Position numbers and translations under genes: made by a program
The notes under the pieces: model-generated
Seen by the model: only the letters and a program-made list of their open reading frames with translations
Told to the model about the DNA's origin: nothing
The model's database searches: none
Shown here: positions 8,526 to 18,297 of the stretch, piece by piece
Numbering within the stretch: position 1 is the stretch's first letter
How the letters are laid out: every line of letters begins with the position of its first letter
Origin: Alcaligenaceae bacterium
Lineage (GTDB): Bacteria > Pseudomonadota > Gammaproteobacteria > Burkholderiales > Burkholderiaceae_B
Assembly (NCBI GenBank): GCA_013416395.1
Contig: JACCEP010000002.1
Coordinates: forward strand, 62,001 to 126,000
Direction of reading: 5' to 3'
DNA: 64,000 nucleotides

Positions 8526-9950
8526 TTAGTCTTGTGGTGCGCTGCCGTGGTGTGCGCCAGAGCTGGCCTGCTGCGCACCCGAGTCGCCATCGGTATGTGC
8601 TGATGCAACGTCTGCACTGCGTTTTTTGCGGGGGCGACGGCGTCGTTTGGTGGCGACGGTAGCACCGCTTTTGCGGGTTTGCTCTTGATATGACTCGATC
8701 ATTTCGGCGCGGGTTGAATCGTCGGCATTGGCGAGATCCATCCACCATTGCGCCTGCACGCTGTCAACCTCTTTAGCCTCTGCGCGCAATTGCAGAAAGT
8801 CGGCGGCAGCCCTGAAGCGCGGCTGATCCAGCATGCGCCAGATGGCGCGTGGGTTGACGCGCTCGAAACGGGCCTGCATAAACCAGATTTCGCGCATATC
8901 GGCCTGAAAGCGCCGTTGTATGGCCAGCTTGCGTGTTTGCTGTTCAATAACCGAGTCGGCAGCCTGTACCAGGGCTTGTGACGCCGGTTCGCCTGACGCG
9001 CGTAATTCGTTCCAGCGTCGGTAGACCAGCTTCCAGAGTAGTGCAGCGAAGAGAAAGCTTGGGCTGACGGTTTTACCGCCTCGCACACGCGCATCAGTAC
9101 GTGCCAGGGCAAACTCTACGAACTCTTCGCCGCCTTCTTCAGCAAAAACCTGGTCAATGAGTGGTATTAGCCCGCGGTGCAAGCCTGCTTTCTGCAGCAG
9201 TCGCAGGCAGTCCATGGCGTGGCCGCAGGTTAGCAGTTTGAGGGTTTCATCGAACAGGCGCGAAGCAGGTACATGCTCAATTAGCCCCGCCATGCGCTGT
9301 ATGGGTTCGGCCGTTGCCGGGTCTATGGTGGCGTCGAGCTTGGCCGCAAAGCGCATGGCGCGCAGCATGCGCACGGGGTCTTCACGATAGCGCGCCTCGG
9401 GGTCGCCGATCATGCGCACAACGCGGTTTTTTAGGTCAGCAACGCCCCGGTGGTAGTCAATGACGTATTCGTCGATGGGGTCGTAGTAGAGTGCATTGAG
9501 CGTAAAGTCGCGTCGTGCGGCGTCTTCTTCCTGGCTGCCAAACAGGTTGTCGCGCAAAATGCGACCATGCTCGTCGGTGAATTCGTCACCATTGGCCATG
9601 GCCCGAAATGTGGAGGTTTCGATAATTTCTTGCCCGAACACCACATGCACGAGCTGAAAACGGCGACCAATTATGCGCGCGCGCCGAAACAGTGGTCGGA
9701 CCTGTTCAGGGGTGGCGTTGGTGGCAACGTCGAAATCTTTGGGCTGCAGGCCCACGATAAGATCGCGCACGGCACCCCCGACAATGTAGGCCTCGTAGCC
9801 GGCATTGTGCAGCACTTCGCATACCTTGACGGCATGGCGCGATACTTTGCGCTTGTCGATGCCGTGTTTTTCGGGGGATATTCGCTCTGGCCCGCGAGCA
9901 GGGCCTGCAAAAAGACGCCCGACAAAGTTTTTTATTGTTTGCTTTAGCAT
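8526..9950 (-). CDS. pcnB: Poly(A) polymerase I
   Basis: 474-residue nucleotidyltransferase of the PcnB type, which adds 3' poly(A) tails that speed RNA decay. The catalytic head shows GYEAYIVGGAVRDLIVG and KDFDVATNATPEQVRPLFRRARIIGRR, with the two metal-binding aspartates in the DFDVATN block. The EDPVRMLRAMRFAAKLD segment of the neck domain follows. Arg-rich RRARIIGRRFQLVHV is typical of PcnB and argues against a CCA-adding enzyme. The C-terminus is a basic tail with KRRRRPRKKR, then low-complexity Ser/Ala/Gly/His, as in other PcnB proteins. It lies 9 bp after the HAD hydrolase. Confidence 0.95.
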   Translation of the reverse strand: MLKQTIKNFVGRLFAGPARGPERISPEKHGIDKRKVSRHAVKVCEVLHNAGYEAYIVGGAVRDLIVGLQPKDFDVATNATPEQVRPLFRRARIIGRRFQLVHVVFGQEIIETSTFRAMANGDEFTDEHGRILRDNLFGSQEEDAARRDFTLNALYYDPIDEYVIDYHRGVADLKNRVVRMIGDPEARYREDPVRMLRAMRFAAKLDATIDPATAEPIQRMAGLIEHVPASRLFDETLKLLTCGHAMDCLRLLQKAGLHRGLIPLIDQVFAEEGGEEFVEFALARTDARVRGGKTVSPSFLFAALLWKLVYRRWNELRASGEPASQALVQAADSVIEQQTRKLAIQRRFQADMREIWFMQARFERVNPRAIWRMLDQPRFRAAADFLQLRAEAKEVDSVQAQWWMDLANADDSTRAEMIESYQEQTRKSGATVATKRRRRPRKKRSADVASAHTDGDSGAQQASSGAHHGSAPQD

Positions 9951-9959
9951 TGCGATAGT

Positions 9960-10661
9960 TTAAGACTTTGCGTCCAGCATGTCGCTGAACAGGTCGAGTA
10001 CGGGCCAGCTGCGGGCCTCTGCGATCTTTCGCAGTGCAGGGCTGGGGTTGGTGGCGACAGGGTGCGTAACGACTTCGAGCAGGGGCAAGTCGTTGGGTGA
10101 GTCGCTGTAAAAGAACGAGGCCTCAAAGCTGTCGAGCGTTAGCCCCATTTCGGCCAGCCACGCATGAACTCGCGTGATTTTCCCTGCCTGGAAGCTGGCC
10201 ACGCCCTGTATACGGCCTGTATAGCGACCGTGATGCATTTCGGGCACGGTGGCAATGAGGTGGGGTATGCCAAAAGCCCGGGCAATGGGTTGGGTGACGA
10301 ACTCATTGGTCGCCGTCACAATGGCGCACAGGTCGCCGCGGCTGATGTGTTCGTGCACGAGGGCGCGTGCCGAGGGCAGTATGGCGGGCATGACGACGTT
10401 GGCCATGAAGTCTTCATGCCAGGCATTGAGCTCGGCGGGTGCCGCGCGTGTCAGCAGGCCCAGCATAAACTCGGCCGACTGCTCGGCCGTGAGCTGGCCC
10501 GCGTTATAGCGTTCCATAAGCTCATCGTTACGTCGCTGGGCCTCGGCCGGATCGCCTGCACGTCCGGTGCGGGCGAGGAAGTCGGCCCACTGATAGTCGC
10601 TGTCAAGCGGAAGCAGGGTGTGATCCAGATCGAATAAGGCCAGGCGTTGCGAGCTTGTCAT
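9960..10661 (-). CDS. HAD-superfamily (IB, SerB-like) hydrolase
   Basis: 233-residue phosphatase-like protein. Motif I is LALFDLDHTLLPLDSDYQW (DxDxT, nucleophile Asp near residue 11), motif II is the Thr/Ser of IVTATNEF, and motif III-IV is FFYSDSPNDLPLLE near residues 183-196. It resembles the HAD-IB subfamily that includes phosphoserine phosphatase-like and CicA/YfhB-type proteins, so a small phosphorylated metabolite is the likely substrate. The identity is not resolvable. Its ATG overlaps the hda stop by 4 bp, and it precedes pcnB, a gene order I associate with Bordetella and its relatives. No signal peptide. Confidence 0.88.
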   Translation of the reverse strand: MTSSQRLALFDLDHTLLPLDSDYQWADFLARTGRAGDPAEAQRRNDELMERYNAGQLTAEQSAEFMLGLLTRAAPAELNAWHEDFMANVVMPAILPSARALVHEHISRGDLCAIVTATNEFVTQPIARAFGIPHLIATVPEMHHGRYTGRIQGVASFQAGKITRVHAWLAEMGLTLDSFEASFFYSDSPNDLPLLEVVTHPVATNPSPALRKIAEARSWPVLDLFSDMLDAKS

Positions 10662-11365
10662 GTGTCTTCAGGATGATGGGTTGGGTGGCCAGAGGCCAGC
10701 AGGTCTTTAAGCAGGGGCAAGGTAATGGCCCGATGTTTAGCAAGTGAATAGCGGTCAAGCGCATCAAGCAGCGCACTCAGCATGCGCATGTCGCGTGTGT
10801 AATGGGTAAGAACCCAGGCGACCACCTCGGGCGCCAGACGCAGGCCGCGTTCGGTGGCTTTGGTATTAAGCGCCCGTGCACGGTCGTCATCAGACAATAG
10901 TTCAAGCCGAAACACCAGATCCCAGCCCAGACGAGTGCGCAGGTCTTCACGCAACGGCATGGACAGCGGCGCACGGTCACCTGCCAGCACCAGCATGAAG
11001 CCCTGATCCGCTGTAGCAACCTCACGCCAGCGATTGTACAGGGTGAACAGGGCTGCTTGCCCTGCCTCATCGAGCAGTTCGACATTATCGATGGCGATCA
11101 GGCGATACGTCAGGGTGTCTGAGGTGGCAATGTCGGATAGCACGCCGGGCGGCGAGTCGGCGCCAGAATAATAGGCGTGTTCGCCGCTGGCCATGGCGCG
11201 CAACAGATGCGTGCGGCCTGCGCCGGGTGGGCCCCATAGGTAAATAGCTCGACCGGGCCCGCCGTGCCGAAGCGCATCGAGAACGCCGTCGTTGGCGCCC
11301 ACAACGAAGTTTTCGAGTGAGGGCGGTGGGGGTGGGAGCAGGTCAAGAATCAGTTGTTGTGTCAT
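10658..11365 (-). CDS. hda: DnaA regulatory inactivator Hda
   Basis: 235-residue AAA+ protein related to DnaA without the DNA-binding domain. Together with the DNA-loaded beta clamp, Hda promotes ATP hydrolysis by DnaA to limit initiation. The start MTQQLILDLLPPPPPSLENF contains the QLxLxL clamp-binding peptide right after the initiator. The P-loop is WGPPGAGRTHLLRAM, with Arg where most ATPases have Lys; the same change occurs in Escherichia coli Hda. Sensor and arginine-finger regions follow. A longer frame to 11437 exists, but homology starts at the ATG at 11365. It is divergent from purM with 110 bp between. Confidence 0.92.
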   Translation of the reverse strand: MTQQLILDLLPPPPPSLENFVVGANDGVLDALRHGGPGRAIYLWGPPGAGRTHLLRAMASGEHAYYSGADSPPGVLSDIATSDTLTYRLIAIDNVELLDEAGQAALFTLYNRWREVATADQGFMLVLAGDRAPLSMPLREDLRTRLGWDLVFRLELLSDDDRARALNTKATERGLRLAPEVVAWVLTHYTRDMRMLSALLDALDRYSLAKHRAITLPLLKDLLASGHPTHHPEDT

Positions 11366-11415
11366 GATTTTGTTGTGCAGGGCGAGCGACTTTCCATAGA
11401 ATGCCGCGTTCGTCG

Positions 11416-11421
11416 TAAAAT
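11416..11421 (+). promoter_or_regulatory. Candidate -10 box for purM
   Basis: TAAAAT lies 54 bp before the purM ATG in the short hda-purM divergent gap. The -35 region (TTTCCA, about 19 bp upstream) matches poorly, so this is tentative. Confidence 0.3.
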
Positions 11422-11475
11422 CACCCTTCAAGTTCAACTAAACATGCAATTCTTGCACATCCCACGGCTTTTCTC

Positions 11476-12528
11476 ATGACAAACAAATTTTCCGCTCCCA
11501 TGACCTACCGCGACGCAGGGGTCGACATCGACGCTGGTGAGGCGCTGGTTGATCGTATCAAGCCTCTTGCGGCACGTACTATGCGGCCAGGTGTCATGGC
11601 CGGAATCGGCGGGTTTGGCGCATTGTTCGAGGTGCCGCGCCACCTTAAAGAGCCTGTGCTGGTGTCAGGCACTGATGGCGTGGGCACCAAGCTGCGCCTG
11701 GCGTTCGAATGGAATCGTCACGACACCGTGGGCATTGATCTGGTGGCCATGAGTGTCAACGACATTTTGGTGCAGGGCGCCGAGCCTCTGTATTTTCTCG
11801 ACTATTTCGCCTGCGGCAAGCTGTCCGTCGACACCGCAGCCAGCGTGGTAGCTGGCATTGCAAAAGGCTGTGAGCTGGCAGGCTGCGCATTAATCGGTGG
11901 TGAAACGGCCGAAATGCCGGGCATGTACCCCGATGGTGAGTACGATCTGGCGGGTTTTGCGGTCGGTGCGGTTGAAAAATCACGCATTATCGATGGCAAA
12001 TCAATTGCTGTCGGTGATGTGGTGCTGGGCCTGGCTTCCAGTGGCGCGCACTCCAATGGGTTTTCGTTGTTGCGTAAAATTCTCACGCATGCCAACGCCA
12101 GGCCTGACCAAGAACTCGGCGGCCGTCCGCTGCGTGATGCCGTCATGGAACCTACCCGTATCTATGTCAAGTCAGTGTTGGCCGCGTTGGCCGAACATGG
12201 CAATGCCATTAAAGGCCTGGCGCACATTACGGGCGGCGGTCTGCTCGACAACGTGCCCCGTATTCTTCAGCCCGGTCTGGCCGCACGCCTGCATCGTGAT
12301 GCCTGGCAAATGCCCGAGCTCTTTACCTGGCTGCAGCAAAACGGCGACGTCGACGACGTCGAAATGTATCGTGTATTCAACTGCGGCATTGGCATGGTTA
12401 TTGTTGTTCCGGCTGACCAGGCAGACGCCATAGCCGCTACGCTGACCCAACATGGTGAGCAGGTTAGTCACCTGGGCGAGATCGTGCCCCAGGAAAGCGC
12501 TGACGCACCGCAAACGACGGTCGTTTAA
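11476..12528 (+). CDS. purM: Phosphoribosylformylglycinamidine cyclo-ligase (AIR synthetase)
   Basis: 350-residue AIR synthetase, fifth step of purine synthesis, closing the imidazole ring with ATP. The sequence shows [19 protein letters not shown] at the N-terminus, the glycine-rich [24 protein letters not shown], then [25 protein letters not shown] and [14 protein letters not shown], all PurM hallmarks. Length matches the family (about 345). It is transcribed away from hda and converges on miaA, the two stops being 14 bp apart with a run of seven G between them. In E. coli purM pairs with purN; here purN is not adjacent. Confidence 0.97.
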   Translation: MTNKFSAPMTYRDAGVDIDAGEALVDRIKPLAARTMRPGVMAGIGGFGALFEVPRHLKEPVLVSGTDGVGTKLRLAFEWNRHDTVGIDLVAMSVNDILVQGAEPLYFLDYFACGKLSVDTAASVVAGIAKGCELAGCALIGGETAEMPGMYPDGEYDLAGFAVGAVEKSRIIDGKSIAVGDVVLGLASSGAHSNGFSLLRKILTHANARPDQELGGRPLRDAVMEPTRIYVKSVLAALAEHGNAIKGLAHITGGGLLDNVPRILQPGLAARLHRDAWQMPELFTWLQQNGDVDDVEMYRVFNCGIGMVIVVPADQADAIAATLTQHGEQVSHLGEIVPQESADAPQTTVV

Positions 12529-12542
12529 TAATTGGGGGGGGC

Positions 12543-13511
12543 TCAGCGCCAGTGCAGGGCCACTTCGTCTGCGATCTGGGCTGCAGCTGTTGGCGCCAGG
12601 CAATCAACAATCGTTCTTTCTGGTTGCGACCGCAGCCAGGTCAGCTGCCTTTTTGCCAACTGGCGTGTGGCGGCGATGGCACGCTCTATGGCTGCGTCCA
12701 GCGTACACGTGCCATCGAGGTAGTCCCAGATCTGGCGATACCCCACGCAGCGCACCGAGGGCAGCCCTGTATGCAAGTCTGGCCTGACGTGCAGCGCCTT
12801 GACCTCTTCCACTAGCCCGGCCTGAATCATGCTTTGGTAGCGCTCGGCAATGCGGGCATGCAGCGCCAGCCTGTCCGACGGTTCCAGACTAAGCGTAATA
12901 AATGAAAACGGTGTGGCCGTGCGCGGTCGCGACTGCTCCAGCCAATCTGTCATGGTGCGTCCGCTGACGCGATAAATTTCAATGGCGCGTTGCAGGCGCT
13001 GGCTGTCATTAGGTTTTAGCCGCTCAGCGGTTTTGGCGTCAAAGGATGCCAGCTGCTGGTGCATGGCAGGCCAGCCTTGTTCACGGGCTTCCTGATCGAT
13101 TTGCGCACGTAGGGCAGGGTTGGCCTCGGGCAGGTCGCTCAAACCCTCGCGCAGGGCCTTGTAATACAGCATGGTGCCCCCGCACAGCAGCGGGTAGTTT
13201 CCACGCGCGATGATTTGCGGGATAAGCGTGCTGGCGTCGCGCTGGAACTCGGCCGCCGAATAGCTTTCAGCCGGGTCGCGGATATCGAGCAGATGATGCG
13301 GTATTTTGGCCTGCTCTGCTGCGCAGGGCTTGGCGGTGCCTATATCCATGCCGCGATAAATCGTGGCTGAATCAACCACAATAATCTCAACTGGCCAGCG
13401 TGCAGCAATAGCAAGCGTTGCGGCGCTTTTCCCCGAGGCGGTGGGCCCGGCCAGGCAGATAACGGGTAACGTGTCAGAACCAGCAGGCATACTCATGGGT
13501 GATATCGGCAA
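12543..13511 (-). CDS. miaA: tRNA dimethylallyltransferase
   Basis: 322-residue enzyme that prenylates A37 of tRNAs reading UNN codons. The P-loop is [17 protein letters not shown] (about residues 20-36); the substrate loop [18 protein letters not shown] is kept, as are [17 protein letters not shown] and the tRNA-binding [15 protein letters not shown]. The C-terminal segment [14 protein letters not shown] is typical. It lies downstream of mutL on the minus strand with a 93-bp gap, the conserved proteobacterial mutL-miaA order (in many genomes hfq follows, but not here). Confidence 0.96.
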   Translation of the reverse strand: MPISPMSMPAGSDTLPVICLAGPTASGKSAATLAIAARWPVEIIVVDSATIYRGMDIGTAKPCAAEQAKIPHHLLDIRDPAESYSAAEFQRDASTLIPQIIARGNYPLLCGGTMLYYKALREGLSDLPEANPALRAQIDQEAREQGWPAMHQQLASFDAKTAERLKPNDSQRLQRAIEIYRVSGRTMTDWLEQSRPRTATPFSFITLSLEPSDRLALHARIAERYQSMIQAGLVEEVKALHVRPDLHTGLPSVRCVGYRQIWDYLDGTCTLDAAIERAIAATRQLAKRQLTWLRSQPERTIVDCLAPTAAAQIADEVALHWR

Positions 13512-13604
13512 GTGTGGTCGAAGCGTAAGTGGTCGGTGCCATGCCCAAAGCGGTGGTGGCAGCGGTTTGCGTCAGGGACGGCAGGCTGGCGGCGTTTCAA
13601 CTGA

Positions 13605-15590
13605 CTACTGGCCGCGCATGAAGAGTCGGTCGAGCTCGGCAATTGGCCATTGCATCCATGTGGGGCGACCATGGTTGCACTGGTCGGCCCGCTCGGTGGT
13701 TTCCATGCGGCGTAGCAGGCCGTTCATTTCGTCCAGTGTCAGACGACGGTTGGCCCTGACAGAACCATGACATGCCATGGTGGATAGCAGCTCGTTGCGC
13801 TGCTCGGTAAGCCGCGGCGACGAGCCCACGCCGGCCAGGTCACGCAATACGCCGCGTGCCAGCGACTCGATATCACCGCCTGCCAGCAGTGCCGGTACGG
13901 CCCGCACAGCGACCGAGGCGGGGCCAGCTGCCCTGATGTCCAGCCCCAGTTCGGACAGCGTATCGGTATATTCTTCGATAAGGCCGATTTCCTTTTCAGC
14001 CACGCTGAAGACCACGGGAACAAGTAGCTCTTGGCGCGGCAGGCTGCGGGTGTCCATGGCCTTTTTGAGTTGCTCATAAACAACCCGCTCGTGTGCCGCA
14101 TGCATGTCGACCAGAACAAGACCGTGCTCATTTTGCGCCAGTATATAAATGCCGTGAAGCTGTCCCAAGGCCATGCCAAGCGGGAACTCTGAATCAGTTT
14201 GAACCCGTGTTTGCGGCTCACCCATGCGTTGCATGGCGGCAGGCAGCGATGTCAGAGGCCCGGCAGCTGCCGTGGTATAGGTTTGATAGGGGGCGGCATC
14301 CAGCCCGTCAGCGTGCCCGGAGAAGGGGCCGGCGCCGGGCGTACTGACATGCAAGGCGTCATCGGCAGGGCGATAAAGCTCGCGCCAGTCGGTACCCGCT
14401 GCGTCATCTGGACGCAGCCGCAGTGGCTGTTGCTGCGGGCGACTGCCAAACGGGAAGGCACCGGGCCTGAGTGCCGGCTGACCTGGAGGGGGGATGCCGT
14501 CTGCTGCGCCCGCCTGGTCGCGCCCTTCAGCGGGCCCCGGTTGCGGCGTGCCGCTGGCATCTGTAGGGGTGGCGTTGCCCTGGGCAGAGTCGAGCATATG
14601 ACCGCCAGCCGCCGCCAGAGCCTCGCCCAGTGTCTGGCTGACAAATCGGTGGATGGCGCCGCTGTTGCGAAAGCGCACTTCGTGCTTGGCGGGGTGTACG
14701 TTGACATCAACGCCCGATGGGTCGGTTGAAAGAAACAACACATAGGCGGGTTGCCGATCGCCGTGCAGCACATCGGCATAGGCCTGTCGTATGGCATGCG
14801 ATACGGTGCGGTCTTTGACGTAGCGCCCGTTTACATAGAGATACTGGCGGTCGGCGCGGCTGCGCGCGAATGTGGGGCGCGTGATGATGCCATGCAGCGC
14901 CACCAGGCCAAGTTCGTGGCTAACCTGTACACCCTGGCTGACAAACTCGGCGCCAAGCACATCGCGTACTCGCTGGCCCATGTCACAGGCGCGCCAGTTA
15001 CGTTGTGGCTTGTCATTGTGAAACAGCCTGAAGGCGATGTGAGGTTGGGCCAGTGCAATGCGTTCGAGCGCGTCGACACAGTGGCCGTACTCGGTAGATT
15101 CGGTACGCAAAAATTTCCGGCGCGCGGGCACATCATCAAAAAGCTGTCTTACGTCTATGGTGGTGCCTACTGAACCAGAAGCGGGCACAGGGGGTTCAAA
15201 CTCGGAAGTAACCTGCCAGGCGTGCGGGGCGTCAGCCGTTCGCGACGTGAGTGTAAGGCGCGACACCGAAGCAATCGAGGCCAGTGCCTCGCCCCTGAAC
15301 CCCATGGAAGCGACCGCCTCGAGTTCGTCCAGCGAGCTGATCTTGCTGGTGGCGTGACGGGTAAGCGCCAGGTGCATTTCGTCGGCAGGGATGCCGCTGC
15401 CGTCATCACTGATGGCAATACGCCGTATGCCGCCACCATCCAGACGAACCTCTATGGCGCGGGCGCCTGCGTCAATGGCGTTTTCGAGCAATTCTTTCAG
15501 GACGGAGGCCGGGCGCTCAACAACCTCTCCTGCAGCGATCTGGCTGATCAGCAGGTCGGGCAGGGCGGTAATGGAGCGTCGTTCATGCAT
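13605..15590 (-). CDS. mutL: DNA mismatch repair protein MutL
   Basis: 661-residue GHKL ATPase acting between MutS and the excision machinery. N-terminal motifs are [36 protein letters not shown] and RHATSKI with [14 protein letters not shown] Pro/Gly/Gln-rich linker covers roughly residues 340-460. The C-terminal dimerisation half keeps [12 protein letters not shown], which fits the DQHA(x)2E(x)4E metal-site pattern of nicking MutL proteins with Met for Gln, plus ACHGSVRAN and CNHGRPT. So it is probably the latent-endonuclease type, unlike E. coli MutL. No MutH was seen in the window. It lies between amiC/dedA and miaA. Confidence 0.96.
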   Translation of the reverse strand: MHERRSITALPDLLISQIAAGEVVERPASVLKELLENAIDAGARAIEVRLDGGGIRRIAISDDGSGIPADEMHLALTRHATSKISSLDELEAVASMGFRGEALASIASVSRLTLTSRTADAPHAWQVTSEFEPPVPASGSVGTTIDVRQLFDDVPARRKFLRTESTEYGHCVDALERIALAQPHIAFRLFHNDKPQRNWRACDMGQRVRDVLGAEFVSQGVQVSHELGLVALHGIITRPTFARSRADRQYLYVNGRYVKDRTVSHAIRQAYADVLHGDRQPAYVLFLSTDPSGVDVNVHPAKHEVRFRNSGAIHRFVSQTLGEALAAAGGHMLDSAQGNATPTDASGTPQPGPAEGRDQAGAADGIPPPGQPALRPGAFPFGSRPQQQPLRLRPDDAAGTDWRELYRPADDALHVSTPGAGPFSGHADGLDAAPYQTYTTAAAGPLTSLPAAMQRMGEPQTRVQTDSEFPLGMALGQLHGIYILAQNEHGLVLVDMHAAHERVVYEQLKKAMDTRSLPRQELLVPVVFSVAEKEIGLIEEYTDTLSELGLDIRAAGPASVAVRAVPALLAGGDIESLARGVLRDLAGVGSSPRLTEQRNELLSTMACHGSVRANRRLTLDEMNGLLRRMETTERADQCNHGRPTWMQWPIAELDRLFMRGQ

Positions 15591-15713
15591 GGCGTAAATT
15601 TATCAAAGTAATAAGACTGGGAGAATGGTACGATTTTAGCCCTTGGCAGCCAGGTGGGCGGGTGGGCTTCACCCTCGTCAGTTTCGGGCAGGCCGCTTTT
15701 TCCGGTAGACGCT

Positions 15714-16355
15714 ATGCTTGATTTTTTACACATGATTCTTCATATCGACCAGACTTTGGGTATTTGGGTGGCTGAATATGGAGCATGGATCTACCTGGTT
15801 CTGTTCCTGATTGTATTTGGTGAAACCGGGCTTGTGGTGCTGCCTTTTTTACCGGGCGATTCGTTACTGTTTATTGCCGGGGCATTTGGTGCCAGCGGTC
15901 TGCTTGATCCCGTGTTGTTGGCGGCGTTGCTGGTAGTGGCTGCGGTGCTAGGCAATACGGTTAATTATCATATAGGCCGATATATCGGCCCACGTGTGTT
16001 TACCAGTAATTCACGCTATCTCGACCGCAAAGCCTTGGTGCGCACCCATGCTTTTTACGAGAAGCACGGCGGCAAAACCATAATTATGTCGCGGTTTTTG
16101 CCGGTATTTCGCACCTTTGCGCCGTTTGTGGCCGGTGTGGGCAGCATGAGCATTCTGAAGTTTCAGCTGTTTAATGCCGTGGGTGCGCTGCTTTGGGTAT
16201 GCGGGCTGATTACGCTGGGCTACTTTTTTGGCAACGTGCCCATTATCAAAGAACACCTGAACACCATTGTACTGATTGGCATTGGCGCGGCTGCCGTGCC
16301 TGTGGTTGGTGGTGTGCTTTGGCGCGTGATCAAGGGCCAGACGAGCAAGCCCTGA
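15714..16355 (+). CDS. DedA family membrane protein
   Basis: 213-residue inner-membrane protein of the DedA/SNARE-associated family, which contributes to envelope homeostasis; some members are undecaprenyl-phosphate or phosphatidylethanolamine translocases. It shows the family block FGETGLVVLPFLPGDSLLF near residues 38-56 and the amphipathic SRFLPVFRTFAPFVAGVGSM segment, with several hydrophobic helices including a C-terminal one. The ATG at 15714 (MLDFLHMILHIDQTLG) matches where homologues begin; an open frame of 20 extra codons upstream is GC-rich and unlikely to be translated. It is divergent from mutL and convergent with amiC. Confidence 0.9.
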   Translation: MLDFLHMILHIDQTLGIWVAEYGAWIYLVLFLIVFGETGLVVLPFLPGDSLLFIAGAFGASGLLDPVLLAALLVVAAVLGNTVNYHIGRYIGPRVFTSNSRYLDRKALVRTHAFYEKHGGKTIIMSRFLPVFRTFAPFVAGVGSMSILKFQLFNAVGALLWVCGLITLGYFFGNVPIIKEHLNTIVLIGIGAAAVPVVGGVLWRVIKGQTSKP

Positions 16356-16369
16356 CCCAGGTCGTGTCA

Positions 16370-16393
16370 GGCATGCCGTACCGTCGGCATGCC
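16370..16393. terminator. Inverted repeat between convergent dedA and amiC
   Basis: Perfect 9-bp stem, GGCATGCCG against CGGCATGCC, with loop TACCGT, lying between the two stop codons. It has no clear T-run, so it is a hairpin that may end or protect both transcripts rather than a classical terminator. Confidence 0.55.
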
Positions 16394-16402
16394 ATGCCAT
16401 GC

Positions 16403-17800
16403 CTAGCTGCGCTGAGCGAGCGTCGGGCTAGACTCAAAATAGCCATTGATACCGACCAGAACTGCCCGGGCAATACGGTCTTGGTGGCGGTCGCTGCGCA
16501 GTTTACGCTCTTCTTCAGGGTTGCTGATGAAGGCCGTTTCAATCAGGATGGACGGGATATCAGGCGCCTTCAGTACGGCAAAGCCTGCCCGTTCGACGTT
16601 GCGCTTGTGCAAGGTATTGATCTTGCCGATCTCTCCCAGAATCATATCGCCCACGCGCATGGAGTCGTTAATCTGCGCTGTGGTTGAAAGATCAAGCAGC
16701 ACTTTTGCCACTTGCTCATTGTGCGAGCCCAGGTTTACGCCACCGATCAGATCTGCCTCGTTTTCACGTTTGGCCATCATGCGGGCGGCAGCGCTCGAGG
16801 CGCCATTTTGCGAAAGTGCATACACCGAGGACCCGCGTGCGCTGGGCTTGATCCAGGCGTCGGCGTGCACGGAGATAAACAGGTCGGCCTTTACCCTGCG
16901 GGCCTTTTGAACACGCACATGCAGTGGCACGAAGTAATCGCCATCACGTGTGAGATAGGCGCGCGTATTGGGCTGAGCGTCAATTAATTTCTTGAGCCGC
17001 TTGGCAATGCTAAGCACGATGTCTTTTTCACGCGTGCCGCCACGTCCGATGGCGCCAGGGTCTTCGCCACCATGGCCAGGGTCAATGGCAATCAATAATG
17101 GCTTGCTGCGCTGCCGGGTAAGGCTGGGCGGCGCAGGAGCGGGCTCGTTGGGCTTTGTAGCAATGGGCGGCAACCTGCGGGGCGGCGGAGGCGTACTGGG
17201 CTTTGACGGAAGATTTTGCCCGGGCACGGTTGGCACGGGCGCATCGGCCAGAGGCGCGTTTTGAGCCAGGTCTTCAAGCACCGAGGCCAGCGGGTCACTT
17301 TCAGTGTTGTTCAGGATGGCCAGCAAGGGGTCTTGCGCAATCTTGGGGTACAGGTCGAGCACCAGGCGGTACTTGTATTCGCCTATGGGCTTTAGCGTAA
17401 AAACCTGCGGGGCAATGGGCTGCTTCAGATCCATGACCAGACGCACGACATCGGCCCGGTTCTGGCCAACACGCACGGATGCAATGTACGGGTCGTTAGG
17501 CCTGATCTTGGAAACCAGCTCCTTGATGGTGGAATTCATGGTTACACCCTGAATGTCCACCACAAGTCGATGAGGGTTGTCGAGGGTGAAGTGCTCAGCC
17601 TTCAGCTCGGTGTCCATTTCGAGGGTAACGCGGGTGTATTCGTCAGCAGGCCATGTACGTACCGCAACAATTGTCGAGGCACGTGACAGCGAGGGAATAA
17701 CCTGAAAAGCCAGCAGAACCCCGGTGGACGCTAAGAGGCGTCGCCTGGATCCGTTGGCAGGTTTTGTTTCGGCGCGGGCAGGGAAAGTGTCGTCAGCCAT
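16403..17800 (-). CDS. amiC: N-acetylmuramoyl-L-alanine amidase AmiC
   Basis: 465-residue periplasmic amidase that cleaves septal peptidoglycan during daughter-cell separation. The N-terminus has a Tat-like signal, SRRRLLASTGVLLAFQVIP, as in E. coli AmiC, then an AMIN domain (about residues 40-160), a Pro-rich linker and the zinc amidase-3 domain. Zinc and catalytic residues are visible in IAIDPGHGGEDPGAIG, GTREKDIVLSIA, DLFISVHADAW and SILIETAFISNPEEE. The start overlaps tsaE by 70 bp; the signal motif lies near residue 18, so a later start after that point is excluded. A longer than usual linker separates AMIN and catalytic domains. Confidence 0.94.
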   Translation of the reverse strand: MADDTFPARAETKPANGSRRRLLASTGVLLAFQVIPSLSRASTIVAVRTWPADEYTRVTLEMDTELKAEHFTLDNPHRLVVDIQGVTMNSTIKELVSKIRPNDPYIASVRVGQNRADVVRLVMDLKQPIAPQVFTLKPIGEYKYRLVLDLYPKIAQDPLLAILNNTESDPLASVLEDLAQNAPLADAPVPTVPGQNLPSKPSTPPPPRRLPPIATKPNEPAPAPPSLTRQRSKPLLIAIDPGHGGEDPGAIGRGGTREKDIVLSIAKRLKKLIDAQPNTRAYLTRDGDYFVPLHVRVQKARRVKADLFISVHADAWIKPSARGSSVYALSQNGASSAAARMMAKRENEADLIGGVNLGSHNEQVAKVLLDLSTTAQINDSMRVGDMILGEIGKINTLHKRNVERAGFAVLKAPDIPSILIETAFISNPEEERKLRSDRHQDRIARAVLVGINGYFESSPTLAQRS

Positions 17801-18288
17801 TTTTGTCCTTTTTCGCTATGGGCGGCGAGACAGGCATTGCGCCCGACATCAGCATAGTCAAGCTTGATGTCAAGGTCGGGAGGGGGAAGAAGGCCGCCGG
17901 CCTGCTCAGGCCACTCAATCAAAATTACGGCATCATCTTGGAAAATATCCCTGAAACCTGCATCTACCCATTCACGCGTATCGCTAAATCTATAAAAATC
18001 AAAGTGATAGAAGTATAAGTTAGAAAGATTATAGCTTTCAAGCAGCGCGTAGCTAGGACTTTTAATTCTTCCGGTGATTCCGGCCGCGCGCAACAGGGCT
18101 CGCGCGAAGCTGGTTTTACCCGCTCCCAACTCGCCACGCAAATGAATACGGCCCCCTGCTGACAGGTCGGGGAGGCCAGGATGCGTGCCGCAAAGCATGG
18201 GTGCAAGCGCATTGGCCAATGTTTCAGTGGCCGCTTCGTCGGGTAAATATATATTAATTTGTGGGTAACTGTCGTTATTTGTCGACAT
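17731..18288 (-). CDS. tsaE: tRNA threonylcarbamoyladenosine biosynthesis ATPase TsaE
   Basis: 185-residue small ATPase that works with TsaB and TsaD to make t6A37 of ANN-reading tRNAs. The P-loop is IHLRGELGAGKTSFARALLR (near residues 48-67), followed by IKSPSYALLESY and the YHFDFYRFSDTREWVDAGF block with DAVILIEWPEQ, all diagnostic. It is longer than the E. coli protein (153) because of a C-terminal extension that overlaps the amiC start by 70 bp. The central part (about 17990-18060) is noticeably AT-rich compared with neighbours. The order tsaE-amiC-mutL-miaA is conserved in many proteobacteria. Confidence 0.94.
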   Translation of the reverse strand: MSTNNDSYPQINIYLPDEAATETLANALAPMLCGTHPGLPDLSAGGRIHLRGELGAGKTSFARALLRAAGITGRIKSPSYALLESYNLSNLYFYHFDFYRFSDTREWVDAGFRDIFQDDAVILIEWPEQAGGLLPPPDLDIKLDYADVGRNACLAAHSEKGQKWLTTLSLPAPKQNLPTDPGDAS

Positions 18289-18297
18289 TGTTTCTCT

